64,000 nucleotides of DNA. Source: CAVUWL01 sp963787415 (GTDB taxonomy: Bacteria; Actinomycetota; Thermoleophilia; Solirubrobacterales; 70-9). The notes beneath the pieces are model-generated. The model did no database searches, was not told the DNA's origin, and worked only from the letters and a program-made list of their open reading frames with translations. Where the stretch lies: assembly GCA_963787415.1 (NCBI GenBank), contig CAWBCO010000002.1, positions 62,001 to 126,000 of the forward strand, in the 5' to 3' direction. Positions 43,463 to 51,560 of the stretch are shown here, piece by piece. The position numbers and the translations under genes were made by a program. Numbering within the stretch: position 1 is the first letter of the stretch; every line of letters begins with the position of its first letter.

Positions 43463-43674
43463 CGGTACTTCTCCCAGGAGAAGCCGATCGCGTCCTCCTC
43501 TTCATCGAGGTGCCTGAACACCGACGCCGAGGATGCCCGCGCGAAGGCCGAGAGGTTCCCCCACGCGTCGATCACGTCACCGGGCTGCACGTCCTCCAGC
43601 GCCTCCAACAGCTGCTCAACCTGCTGGTCGGAGAGCGTCTCGACCCGCTCTCGCAGCTTCTCCTTCGCAGTCAT
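43459..43674 (-). CDS. Antitoxin-like protein paired with the 43061 MazF remnant
   Basis: 71 residues: MTAKEKLRERVETLSDQQVE, QLLEALEDV, then a C-terminal tail with DEEEDAIGFSWEKYR. Helical N-terminus and acidic tail as in many antitoxins that cap MazF. Stop overlaps the MazF frame. A retained antitoxin beside a broken toxin could neutralise related toxins. Confidence 0.6.
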   Translation of the reverse strand: MTAKEKLRERVETLSDQQVEQLLEALEDVQPGDVIDAWGNLSAFARASSASVFRHLDEEEDAIGFSWEKYR

Positions 43675-43909
43675 GCAGCAAAGGGTAGCGCCCGCCTCGA
43701 CGACCTTCCTCACCTCAAGCCGCGGCGCTGTCACCGCCGCGAGGTCGAGCGACCGACCGTCACGATTCGGGAGGGAGCGAGGCCGAAGCATTCATGGCGA
43801 GCAAGCAGTCGAGATCTGATTCCTTCTGCGCCGCGAACGAAGGCGAAGCACGTGTTCGCGGCGAAAAACAAACCACGGCCAGGAGGCAGGGAGGTCGCAT
43901 AGCGGCGCT

Positions 43910-44052
43910 ATTGGGCCGACCGAGGAGCCGGCCGCGACCAAGCTGATCTACCTGGCGATCTGCCGGGCCCAGGCCAAGCGGCAGACGGTCCACAACTGGA
44001 CCACTGCTGCCGGCCGCTGAAGATCCACTTCGGGGATCGGATCCCCGGGTGA
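43910..44052 (+). pseudogene. IS256-type transposase fragment, part 2 (C-terminus)
   Basis: Forward reading IGPTEEPAATKLIYLAICRA and QAKRQTVHNWTTA, then after a 1-base shift LKIHFGDRIPG and stop. This is the very C-terminus of the same transposase family (FPTEEAATKLIYLA ... NWTxALxxLKIHFGDR) and would continue directly from the IKTR end of part 1. Confidence 0.72.
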
Positions 44053-44348
44053 GCACGACGATCAGATCTGAAGCAAGCGTCCCGGTCTCAGACACAGTTC
44101 TTCGGACAACCTCCAGCAGACAGCCTGACCCGCTTGCCCGCTCGCACCGTCGCCCTCCGCCACAGCCACGAAACACAAGCCGCCCAGATCAACCGACCCC
44201 TTGTTGCGCCCGTCCTCTCCTACCCCATCACCAACCCTCATACCCAAAAAATTCCTCTCCATATCCCCATTCATCCCAACCCACTGACCTCCCGGTACCT
44301 GCAAACCCTTTCCAACTCAGCAGCCACCCACTACATCACCACCAACTG

Positions 44349-44416
44349 CCCAAGCAGTGCCCCTGACCCCGTCATCTCACAATAGTGTGGGGGCGGGGTC
44401 AGGGGCACTGCTTGGG
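44349..44416. repeat. REP-like palindrome with perfect 23-bp arms
   Basis: Left arm 44349-44371 begins CCCAAGCAGTGCCCCTGACC; the right arm 44394-44416 is its exact complement and includes GGGGTCAGGGGCACTGC. The 22-base centre holds a further CAC/GTG pairing. GGGGTCAGGGGCAC-type palindromes flank REP-associated tyrosine transposase genes in many genomes; no such transposase is in this window. Confidence 0.75.
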
Positions 44417-44592
44417 GGGAAACGGCTCTGGAGAGCGGGGTGGGTGCGAACGGCTGGTTCAAACCCCCGTTCGCAGGGTCAATCGCAGCAGTCCCGGGGG
44501 TGTCCCCTTTTGGCGCCGGCTTGCGTCTTACTTGAAAAGCAGCCAAGCTATGCGCTCAGAGTGCATGGCCATACATCGTGGGAGGCAGCAAA

Positions 44593-46218
44593 ATGCGCTC
44601 AAAGAATTGGCAACGAAATGATGACAGCGGGGCCGGTCGCGGCCGGCGAACGGCTACTCGACGACGGTCTCTGAAGGGCCGGTGGTGGTGGCTCGCCGCC
44701 GTGGCGATTGCGGTCGTGGGGTCGGCTCTGATCCCGGCGACCGCAAACGCCGGGCCGGCGCGCTACGTGTTTGAGATGTGCGACTCCTCGCTTCCGGGCG
44801 GTGGCGTCACCGGCGTCAGGTACGGGCAAAATCCGGGCCAGCCCTGGGAGGGGGTCGACAACTGCGAAGAGCCCGGTGGATCGCTCGCAATCCATCTTCT
44901 TGGTTCGATTGGGCCTGGTGGATACGCGACCTGGGCGCTGCCGATCGAACCGCCGCCGGGGGGGACGATGGAATCGACATCCATTTCGGGCGCGGTTTGC
45001 CTAACGCCCGGCACCTATGGCTACATCCTCAACCCGGGTTGGCCACCCTCCCAATACTGCTTAGAGGAAGATCGTCCATTTCGCCTAGCGCAGAACTTTC
45101 GGGCGTTTGACGTCGTGCTCGCCTGCGATGAAGGCTGCCAACCGGGTGCGTGGATCTTTGCTCATTACTTCGCCACGATCGAGGTTGACCCGGTGCCGCC
45201 TACGCTCAAAAGTCCAGAAGGCTCGCTCCTGGCTGGCGGAGTGATCCGTGGTCACGCAACCCTTGGGACAGAAGCTCACGACGAAGGCGGCGGCGTCAGC
45301 AACGTCTCCGTCAATGTCAATGGTCTGCCGGCAGCCCAACCGCAGGTCTCCAACTGCGACGTCGCCCAGGTCAATAACGCCAGCGTGCAGGGGACTGTTG
45401 CGGCCGCGATCACCCCTTGCCCTACCAAAGTGAGCGCGAGCTGGACGCTGAGCACCGAAACATATCCGTTTCACAACGGCTCAAACTCCGTCCAGATCTG
45501 CGCTTCTGACTTCGCGACACTCGGGGAACCAAACACGACCTGCTCTGCGGTAAAAACAGTCGACGTCGATGACTCCTGCAACGAATCCGCTGTCGGCGGC
45601 GGGGAAGTGCTGAGCGCGCAGTTCGCGGAATCAAACGCAGAAACCGTCACCGTCCCCTACGGCAAGGGAGCTGAAGTGACCGGCCAGCTCGCCGACAACG
45701 CCGGCGATCCGGTGGCCGGCGCAACCCTCTGCGTGAAGATGCAAACCCAGGGGCTTGAACCCAGCGCCCTGCCGGTTGGCACCGTCAAGACCGATGCCAA
45801 CGGAAACTACGCCTACAAGGTGCCGGCGGGACCGGATCGCAACGTGATCATCGGCTACCGTCACAACGCTTCGCAGGTTGCCCGGCAGGTGCGCTACTAC
45901 TCCCGCGCCGAACCGACGCTGAAGCTGGCGCCGCAGAAACTGACCGACCATCACCGCGTCCACCTCTGGGGGCAGGTGCCGGGACCCAATCCGGTCGGGC
46001 GCGTCGTCGTCCTGCAGGCGAATGTGCCGGGGTCGAAACGATGGATCACCTTCCGCCAGACAACTACCGGCGCCCAGGGATCGTTCAGCAGCGGCTACAG
46101 GTTCTTCGCGACCACGAGGACGACGACCTATCGATTCCGAGCGCTGGTGCCAACCCAAGCGGGATACCCCTGGGTCGAAGGCGCAAGTCCGGCGGCGAAG
46201 GTTCGAGTCAAGGGCTGA
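44593..46218 (+). CDS. Large secreted protein with Ig-like and carboxypeptidase-regulatory-like repeats
   Basis: 541 residues. ATG 44593 is preceded by GGGAGG. Signal peptide after a basic N-region (WWWLAAVAIAVVGSALIPAT). The middle (PPTLKSPEGSLLAGGVIRGH) is a lectin/Ig-like domain with paired cysteines, and the C-terminal part has GAEVTGQLADNAGDPVAGAT and a repeat HRVHLWGQVPGPNPVGRVVV typical of extracellular beta-sandwich repeats. No sortase motif or C-terminal helix, so it is likely released or wall-associated. Family seen in Solirubrobacterales; function unknown. Confidence 0.8.
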   Translation: MRSKNWQRNDDSGAGRGRRTATRRRSLKGRWWWLAAVAIAVVGSALIPATANAGPARYVFEMCDSSLPGGGVTGVRYGQNPGQPWEGVDNCEEPGGSLAIHLLGSIGPGGYATWALPIEPPPGGTMESTSISGAVCLTPGTYGYILNPGWPPSQYCLEEDRPFRLAQNFRAFDVVLACDEGCQPGAWIFAHYFATIEVDPVPPTLKSPEGSLLAGGVIRGHATLGTEAHDEGGGVSNVSVNVNGLPAAQPQVSNCDVAQVNNASVQGTVAAAITPCPTKVSASWTLSTETYPFHNGSNSVQICASDFATLGEPNTTCSAVKTVDVDDSCNESAVGGGEVLSAQFAESNAETVTVPYGKGAEVTGQLADNAGDPVAGATLCVKMQTQGLEPSALPVGTVKTDANGNYAYKVPAGPDRNVIIGYRHNASQVARQVRYYSRAEPTLKLAPQKLTDHHRVHLWGQVPGPNPVGRVVVLQANVPGSKRWITFRQTTTGAQGSFSSGYRFFATTRTTTYRFRALVPTQAGYPWVEGASPAAKVRVKG

Positions 46219-46229
46219 CTACACCGGGG

Positions 46230-46541
46230 CTACGCGGCACTCGTGGACGCGGGTTCCCGGATCGTTCGTCGATTGATCCGAGCTCCGGAAGCGGGCTCGA
46301 ATCGACCGTAGAGAACCTCAGGGTCAAAGTCCACTTCGCCTGGCCACTCAACCGTCCCTGTCTCCGGATTGACGCGGACCTGCTCAAAGACCTCGCGGCG
46401 TTCGCGGATTGGGGCAAACACCGGGCCCTTCGAAAACAGCTCGCTGAAATCAATTTCCTTTACTGCACCGTCGGAAAAGGTCGCGCGAATCCACAGACCC
46501 TCCAGGGGCTGAACCTCAGTCACGTGGATCATCTCGGTCAT
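46230..46541 (-). CDS. DUF2442-like protein
   Basis: 103 residues: MIHVTEVQPLEGLWIRATFS and DGAVKEIDFSELF, then RVNPETGTVEWPGEVDFDPE VLY, the DUF2442 pattern. Its start overlaps the stop of the DUF4160 gene (ATGA). Such pairs are common and suspected to be toxin-antitoxin systems, without proof known to me. Confidence 0.8.
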   Translation of the reverse strand: MTEMIHVTEVQPLEGLWIRATFSDGAVKEIDFSELFSKGPVFAPIRERREVFEQVRVNPETGTVEWPGEVDFDPEVLYGRFEPASGARINRRTIREPASTSAA

Positions 46542-46798
46542 TGCAGTGGCTCGATTTTCTCCGGTCGGTCGTTGTTGACGGCTCGCTGCCAATTGGCTTC
46601 GAGCTCATCGCGGTGGCGCTCGACCCATTCTCGCACGAGTCGGAGAGCACGATTCGAAAGAGACCCTGCAAGTACCTCTGCGGTTGCGATCTCGATCTTG
46701 GCGTGTTCGCCGCCATAGCGTGCGTGGAAGTGTGGCGGTGGATGATCGCCGAAGTACATCTCGATCACGATCCCGTAGAAGCTGCTTATACGGGGCAT
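46538..46798 (-). CDS. DUF4160-like protein
   Basis: 86 residues: MPRISSFYGIVIEMYFGDHP and PPHFHARYGGEHAKIEI are diagnostic for DUF4160. Operonic with the DUF2442 gene. Candidate partner in a toxin-antitoxin-like pair. Confidence 0.83.
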   Translation of the reverse strand: MPRISSFYGIVIEMYFGDHPPPHFHARYGGEHAKIEIATAEVLAGSLSNRALRLVREWVERHRDELEANWQRAVNNDRPEKIEPLQ

Positions 46799-46811
46799 CG
46801 GGCGAACTGCT

Positions 46812-47477
46812 CTATTTGAGGCAAATCGCCTCGACTTCGGCGGCGGCGGTGCCACCGGAGTTGCTGGTGATGCGGCCGATAATGCCACCGACATTCGCAT
46901 TGCTGACTGGAAGGGACTCAATCACCCCGACTTCACGGTTGCCGGGGTTTGTGAAGACAACACCGCCGGTGAGCAAGCGTTCGCCGGGTTCACAGGAAGC
47001 GTTCTCGCTGCTCGAGGCAGTCCATGTCGGATTCGAAGGAACTTCCTCAAGGTCGGCGATCGGGGTGCTGTGGGTGGTCACCGGGCCCAAGGCGCCCCCG
47101 TAGACGGAGTTGGGAGCGAGAGCCGAGGCGGTGACGGCGTCGGGGGAGAGGGCTTCGGGGCCAACTGCTCCCTTGGCTACTGCCTTGGAGATACGGCGGC
47201 GCTGCCAGCGATGCGGAACTGACGGCACCGTTGGCGAGAGTTCTCGCATTGACGGCGGCCGTTGCCAATGCCTTGGAGTGGACGGCGTTCTTGCCCAGAG
47301 CCTTGGCGCGCACCGCCCCCGGAGCGATCGCGTTGGCCGTGACCGCGCCCTTGGCGATGTCGGCCTTGGTGATCTTGGTTCCGGTGCCGGCAAATGCTCC
47401 GATGTTGCCAGCGAGGGCGACGATCAGGGCGGGGTGCCAGTGCCCGGTGCGGGTCGCTTCAGCTTTGGTCTGCTCAT
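46812..47477 (-). pseudogene. Secreted repeat protein with two frameshifts
   Basis: ATG 47477 has an ideal GGAGGCAG site but its frame (MSRPKLKRPAPGTGTPP) ends after 17 codons. The next frame carries the membrane/signal helix and repeats (TKITKADIAKGAVTANAIAP, GAVRAKALGKNAVHSKAL); a third frame from about 47200 carries SKAVAKGAVGPEALSPDAVT and the C-terminal domain ending EVEAICLK. Same family as 37114-37879 and likewise broken. Confidence 0.72.
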
Positions 47478-47591
47478 CTCTGCCTCCTTGGCGCTTCCGG
47501 GGATCGGAAGGATTGAGTCTAGGTTTGAACACCGATGAGACGTTGAAGTGGCGACTTTGGGGACACCTCTCACCCCCACGCCGCACCACAG

Positions 47592-48140
47592 CTACCCATC
47601 GACGTCTTGTATGAGGATGCGGAGGGCGGCACGGCCCTCGCTAATGCAGCGGCTGACCTTTCGATGACTCCAGGCCTGGCGATCCATGACCTCGGCGTAG
47701 GAGTAGCCGAGGCCGAAGAAGCAGTAAGCCGTGCGCTCGTCGGGCTTGAGGCTGGCAAGGCCGGCGAAGAAAACTCTCACCTCCTCCCCACGCTCGGCGA
47801 CTTCGACGGGATCGGGTCGCTCGGAGATCTTGTCCGACAGCGCCGCATCGGAGTCATAAAGCCGTGCCAAGGCTGAGCTCACCGCGGGCCTGGTACCGGT
47901 GATCCCGCTTGCCGATCGCCCAGGCTCGGTGCTTAATCGGCGAGCATGAGCCAGGCGATGGCATGCTCATCGGAATGTCCGTTGTAGTAGCGAAGAAACT
48001 GGACGCAACCCTCCTGGAGGGCATCCTCGGCGGCGTCGCGACTTGGAGCGTTCCGTAGGGCCTGGGCCCGGAGAAGACCTTGCTTGGCGGCCAGCAACCG
48101 CTCGAGGATTCGCGCTCGGGAATTGGCTGCGTCTCGGTTT
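47592..48140 (-). pseudogene. Broken sigma-like gene, copy in left direct repeat
   Basis: Three frames together give a relative of the 22617 sigma-like protein: ERLLAAKQGLLRAQALRNAP and AEDALQEGCVQFLRYYNGHS (region 2), KHRAWAIGKRDHRYQAR, then LKPDERTAYCFFGLGYSYAE and AWSHRKVSRCISEGRAALR (region 4). Breaks occur near 47935 and 47880. Only here is region 4 retained; the copy at 49.0 kb lacks it. Confidence 0.65.
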
Positions 48141-48267
48141 CGTGTCGGCCGGGTCGCCACGCGGCCGTCGTTGCACGCGGAGCGTGCGATCCTGCGGGCG
48201 CTGGCGAAATCGGCCGCAGCTCGGGACCCAGGCGGGAGCCAGACGGTCTTCGTATGGTCTGCTGCAC
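47891..48267. repeat. 377-bp direct repeat, left copy
   Basis: Nearly identical to 49042-49417 in the same orientation (for example both contain CGGCGTCGCGACTTGGAGCG). Covers region 2 of the sigma-like gene and its leader. The two copies flank the gene pair 48415-48998. Confidence 0.8.
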
Positions 48268-48414
48268 AGAGGCCCGGGGCATCATCGAAGTGCGCGGGAG
48301 GAACTCGAGAACCGGCATATGGGTCTGCTATTCGAACACGGCCTTGAGCCCCGGCCGGCACGAGGTAACCATGCGTCGTCGCGGGGCCATGGCCAGCCAT
48401 AGACTCGTTTAGCC

Positions 48415-48591
48415 TTGACTCGCAAGCGAGATGTCAAGCAGTTCCGCCAGGCTTGGGAGATCGGACTGACCGTCGCGGAACGCCACGCGGCCAGCGAGGC
48501 CCTGCACGCGGACAAGGAAGCCTCTGGCAAGGCCGAGCACCTGAGCTATGGAGATCTGCTGGCTTGGCTGCGACAATGGAGACAACGCTGA
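48415..48591 (+). CDS. Small 58-residue protein
   Basis: TTG start; reads TRKRDVKQFRQAWEIGLTVA and ERHAASEALHADKEASGKAE, ending LLAWLRQWRQR. Amphipathic helical, not recognised. Its TGA overlaps the ATG of the next gene (TGATG), which argues that both are expressed together. Confidence 0.5.
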   Translation: MTRKRDVKQFRQAWEIGLTVAERHAASEALHADKEASGKAEHLSYGDLLAWLRQWRQR

Positions 48592-48998
48592 TGACCACAG
48601 CCGCAGCCTTAGACGCTTCGCCCGTCAAGGTTCTGCGCTCGATGCGCGGGTCGATCGTCGACGCCCGCCTCGCCTATCCGGGGGTGCTCCATGTGGACGT
48701 GCGCGACTCGGCGGGCGAGCTTTGGCGCCTCATCACCCAGGATGCCGAGTGGACTCCCTCCGATCCAGCGCAGCTAATCGGCCGCTCGGTCGAGAATGCC
48801 CAAATCGATGAGGAGAGTGGAACGCTTCACTGCAGGCTCTCAGACGGTTCTCGATTTGATGTTGTGCCGGCCCAACAAGAGGCCGACGACGATCCGCCGA
48901 ATTGGGAGCTGATCGCACCAGACGGCCTGGTCTTGGAGTTCGGGCCAGGAATGCGTTGGCGCATCGGCAGCGCCGACGCGCGCGTGTCTTCGCCGTAA
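48591..48998 (+). CDS. Hypothetical 135-residue protein
   Basis: Unrecognised. Begins MTTAAALDASPVKVLRSMRG, with a repeated beta pattern (GELWRLITQDAEWTPSDPAQ LIGRS; DGLVLEFGPGMRWRI). No signal peptide. Coupled to the small gene before it; the pair sits between the two copies of the direct repeat and may be a mobile or recombined cassette. Confidence 0.55.
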   Translation: MTTAAALDASPVKVLRSMRGSIVDARLAYPGVLHVDVRDSAGELWRLITQDAEWTPSDPAQLIGRSVENAQIDEESGTLHCRLSDGSRFDVVPAQQEADDDPPNWELIAPDGLVLEFGPGMRWRIGSADARVSSP

Positions 48999-49041
48999 GC
49001 ATTAATCATGCCGCTCGGCAAGGCTGGGCTCGCCACATGCC

Positions 49042-49417
49042 TGGCGACGGTGACCGCGCTTGCCGATCGCCCAACCTCGGTGCTTGACGGCGAGCATCAA
49101 CCAGGCGATGGCATGGTCATCGGAATGTCCGTTGTAGTAGCGGAGAAACTGGACGCAACCCTCCTGGAGGGCATCCTCGGCGGCGTCGCGACTTGGAGCG
49201 TTCCGTAGGGCCTGGGCCCGGAGAAGACCTTGCTTGGCGGCCAGCAACCGCTCGAAGGATTCGCGCTCGGGAATCGGCTGCGTCTCGGTTTCGTATCGGC
49301 CGGGACGTCATGCGGCCGTCGCCGCACGCGTAGCGTGCGATCCTGCGGCCGCTGGCGACTCGGCCGCAGCAAGGGACTCAGGCGGGAGTCAGACCGCCCT
49401 TCGTATGCCCTCTTCTT
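49042..49417. repeat. 377-bp direct repeat, right copy, with truncated sigma-like gene
   Basis: On the minus strand it encodes RYETETQPIPERESFERLLA, AKQGLLRAQALRNAPS and AWLMLAVKHRGWAIGKRGHR in one frame, then stops at 49002 with no region 4. Compared with the left copy it keeps the region 2 frame but has lost the rest. Confidence 0.75.
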
Positions 49418-49455
49418 CAGGTAGGAGGGCATCCTCAGGAAGGAACAGACCGCAG

Positions 49456-49740
49456 TCAGACACGGGTGAGGAGATCGAAGCGGAGAGCTGCGCGAGTCGG
49501 TTGGACGTAGTGGCCGTCGTGGCACAGGAGGCCGGCGTCGACCAGTTCGGTGACCGCGTTGACAATCGCCTCTCGCTGGACGGCATCCTCGGGGTTGGCG
49601 GAGAGCACGCGGGTGAGCTCGCCCTGGGAGAGTCGGGTCGGGTCAATAGATAGGACGAATGTGAGCGCATTGCGTTGGAGCCTGGCTTCCTCCCCACTCG
49701 GCGGCGGTGGATCGCGGCGCGGGTTACGGTGCCCCTGCAT
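49456..49740 (-). CDS. Small winged-helix-like protein
   Basis: 94 residues: LTFVLSIDPTRLSQGELTRV, LSANPEDAVQREAIVNAV and TELVDAGLLCHDGHYVQPT fit a winged helix with a C-terminal wing. Possible transcription regulator. A GGGGaG...CGCCCC palindrome stands 83 bp upstream, as before the zinc-ribbon gene family. Confidence 0.6.
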   Translation of the reverse strand: MQGHRNPRRDPPPPSGEEARLQRNALTFVLSIDPTRLSQGELTRVLSANPEDAVQREAIVNAVTELVDAGLLCHDGHYVQPTRAALRFDLLTRV

Positions 49741-49822
49741 AGGAGCTTGACCTCCTGCATCGGCCCCGGGTGCGTGTGCGCGCCGCGCAGGGCATTTTCT
49801 CGTTCGCTGCCTATAGAGCGGC

Positions 49823-49840
49823 GGGGAGAAAGTTCGCCCC
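49823..49840. promoter_or_regulatory. Palindromic operator-like site 1
   Basis: GGGGAGAAAGTTCGCCCC, one mismatch from the GGGGCG-RRAATT-CGCCCC palindrome that occurs at 51223, 52665 and 55380. Confidence 0.5.
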
Positions 49841-49885
49841 CCGAAACGCCCCACCCGGAGGCGATGGACCGAGCCTGTCGCTCTA

Positions 49886-50347
49886 TTAAGGGAGAGCCGC
49901 AGGTGGGGCGAGCGGGTCGAGCTGAGCCGCCGCCTCATCGATACCCTCGACGGCCAGCTCCCAGCCGGCCGTCTGGGCCAGATCCTGGAGGCGCTGCAGG
50001 TGGTCATAGAGGAGGTGGCGGCGGAGGTAGACCAGAGCTTCGGCGGGTTGAGCGACGCGGCGCGAGTCAAGCTCGGCCTCCTGCGCGCCGATCACGGCGC
50101 TCTCGGCGACGAGCACCTCCTCGCGCCCCTCGCCAGCCAGGTAGGCACTGCGCAGCTCGAGCCCCAGCTCGGCCGAGCAGCTGGTCAGGACCAAGACCGC
50201 AGCGCCGGCGTCGCATTGAAGCGTCTCGCCGCCGACCGGGCGGCCGTCGACCAAAAACCGAAGCGATAGCGGAGTCCGTGCCACCGACCTACCGTAGCGT
50301 TCTCGGAGGCGGGGAGTGCCTCGCCCGAGCTCAATCGAGGTCGGCAT
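49886..50347 (-). CDS. Hypothetical 153-residue protein
   Basis: Unrecognised; N-terminal beta-rich part (LSLRFLVDGRPVGGETLQCD) and helical C-terminal part (LRRHLLYDHLQRLQDLAQTA). ATG at 50347. Third gene in a run with 50354 and 50662, with 6-bp and overlapping junctions. Confidence 0.5.
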   Translation of the reverse strand: MPTSIELGRGTPRLRERYGRSVARTPLSLRFLVDGRPVGGETLQCDAGAAVLVLTSCSAELGLELRSAYLAGEGREEVLVAESAVIGAQEAELDSRRVAQPAEALVYLRRHLLYDHLQRLQDLAQTAGWELAVEGIDEAAAQLDPLAPPAALP

Positions 50348-50353
50348 AACCAA

Positions 50354-50665
50354 TCATTCGGCATCAAGAGCAATCCATTCGATCTCGCCGTTGACGAGCG
50401 GGACCTCCATCGGGAAACGCGCGGCCCAGACGCTGCGCTCCCAGCGGGTGAAGCCGCCGTAGCGGGCGGCCCGCACCCGCTCCTCGTTACTCATTCGAGC
50501 AAGGCGCGCCAAGAAAGCATCGCGGCGATCGACGGGACTGAGGAAGTCCTCGCCGACCGAAGTCTCCTCGCTGAGCGGACGCTCAGCTGTTTTATTCGTC
50601 CTCGGATGGTCGCTCACCATTGCATCGTCGACCTCGCCACCGTTTGAAGCTCTGGGACGGTTCAT
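50354..50665 (-). CDS. Hypothetical 103-residue protein
   Basis: Disordered polar N-terminus, then a conserved-looking helical block (RDAFLARLARMSNEERVRAA) and VPLVNGEIEWIALDAE. Not recognised as a named family. Start overlaps the 50662 stop by 4 bp, so it is co-translated with it. Confidence 0.55.
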   Translation of the reverse strand: MNRPRASNGGEVDDAMVSDHPRTNKTAERPLSEETSVGEDFLSPVDRRDAFLARLARMSNEERVRAARYGGFTRWERSVWAARFPMEVPLVNGEIEWIALDAE

Positions 50666-51090
50666 GGCGATGAGATCGAGCGGCTTTTATCGGCTCGGTA
50701 TCTGCTCGTAAGCGCATTGGCCTTGCCGACCTGGGCCAGGGCGGAGAGGGTGAACTGGATTGGGCTCTCACCCTCACGCTGCAGCAAGGTCAAAGACAAG
50801 CGGTGCAAGTTGGGGCCGGTGCCCGGATCGACGGCGAGAAGCGGCCGGGGGTCGGTTCTCGACAGCGAGCAGACGACGAGAGCGGCGTCTAGATGGCCGG
50901 GTTCGACAATGCCGGCAGAACGAGCATTGTCGAGCAGGGACCTCAACTCGTCGGCATCGCTTTGGGGACCGATTGTCGAGATTGGGCCTGAGTCGCTGGC
51001 CAGCTCAACCGCGGCCTTGACCCGATTGAGCTTGAACCGCCTTCGCGGTTTCGCCTGCGCGCTACGGCGGTCTGCGGATCGCGATTGCAT
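50662..51090 (-). CDS. Paralogue A of the zinc-ribbon family (ribbon lost)
   Basis: 142 residues resembling the C-terminal two thirds of the protein at 51841: SDADELRSLLDNARSAGIVE with RPLLAVDPGTGPNLHRLSLT and SPIQFTLSALAQVGKANAL correspond to SDADRLNALVDDALFARVIR, PILAVNPSSGPTLLGRSLKL and PVDFTVRVLDQIVEQANAL. The N-terminal CxxC ribbon is replaced by a basic segment. It has the same type of ~150-nt leader. Function unknown. Confidence 0.6.
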   Translation of the reverse strand: MQSRSADRRSAQAKPRRRFKLNRVKAAVELASDSGPISTIGPQSDADELRSLLDNARSAGIVEPGHLDAALVVCSLSRTDPRPLLAVDPGTGPNLHRLSLTLLQREGESPIQFTLSALAQVGKANALTSRYRADKSRSISSP

Positions 51091-51240
51091 CTGGTCCTCC
51101 TCTCTGCTGGTCCCCCCGCCCGATGCGGGAGCCGGTGCGACCGATCCGCACGCTCGGCGTGCGAAAGTCGGACGCCGGCGATTCGCAAATCGGACGGGTT
51201 GATCGGCGAGTTGAGAGCGGGGGGGGCGGAAATTCGCCCC
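51091..51240 (-). promoter_or_regulatory. Conserved leader of paralogue A
   Basis: Palindrome GGGGCG-GAAATT-CGCCCC at 51223-51240, a GCACGC/GCGTGC hairpin at 51148-51162 and a GC-rich hairpin next to the ribosome site. Same order and spacing (133 nt from palindrome to ATG) as the leaders of paralogues B and C although the sequence between has diverged. Confidence 0.55.
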
Positions 51241-51260
51241 CTCATCAGAGAGGGGCGGGG

Positions 51261-51560
51261 TTACCCTGGGCGCGAAAGAATCTCGTGGCCTCCGACGCGA
51301 AGCCAGACAACATGGGTCTCGCCGGGCCTGCGCTCGCTGGCGTAGCGAAACGTGGCGCGGCCATCGCCTGAGTAGGACATCTCCCAGAGGTCCTTGGTGC
51401 CCTGCACGCGCTTGATGCGCAGAGAGCGTGGCGGCTCATTTCCAGCCCTGAGGGCATCCACCAGTTTCGCGACGGCCTTGCGGAATGCCCGCCGTTGCTC
51501 GCAAGGAAGGCGTGTGAACTCGCGGGCGAAGCCCGCCGACAGCTCGTAAGTTGGGCTCAC
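51261..51560 (-). CDS. RelE/ParE-type toxin
   Basis: 99 residues: YELSAGFAREFTRLPCEQRR AFRKAV, RSLRIKRVQGTKDLWEMSYS and RATFRYASERRPGETHVVWL fit the RelE/ParE fold, with the basic patch and terminal strand-helix of mRNA interferases. ATG overlaps the antitoxin stop (ATGA). Confidence 0.75.
   Translation of the reverse strand: MSPTYELSAGFAREFTRLPCEQRRAFRKAVAKLVDALRAGNEPPRSLRIKRVQGTKDLWEMSYSGDGRATFRYASERRPGETHVVWLRVGGHEILSRPG

Larger units (their letters stand above)
43675..44592. other. Gene-poor debris region
   Basis: No intact gene. Contains the second IS256-type fragment (43910-44052), a guanine-poor tract (about 44195-44348) and a REP-like palindrome (44349-44416). Short frames here have no recognisable domain. 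Confidence 0.6.

Noticed and set aside
44349..44416. Possible CRISPR repeat or attachment site
   Set aside because: Only one copy of the palindrome is present in the window and there are no regularly spaced repeats; it fits a REP-like unit better.
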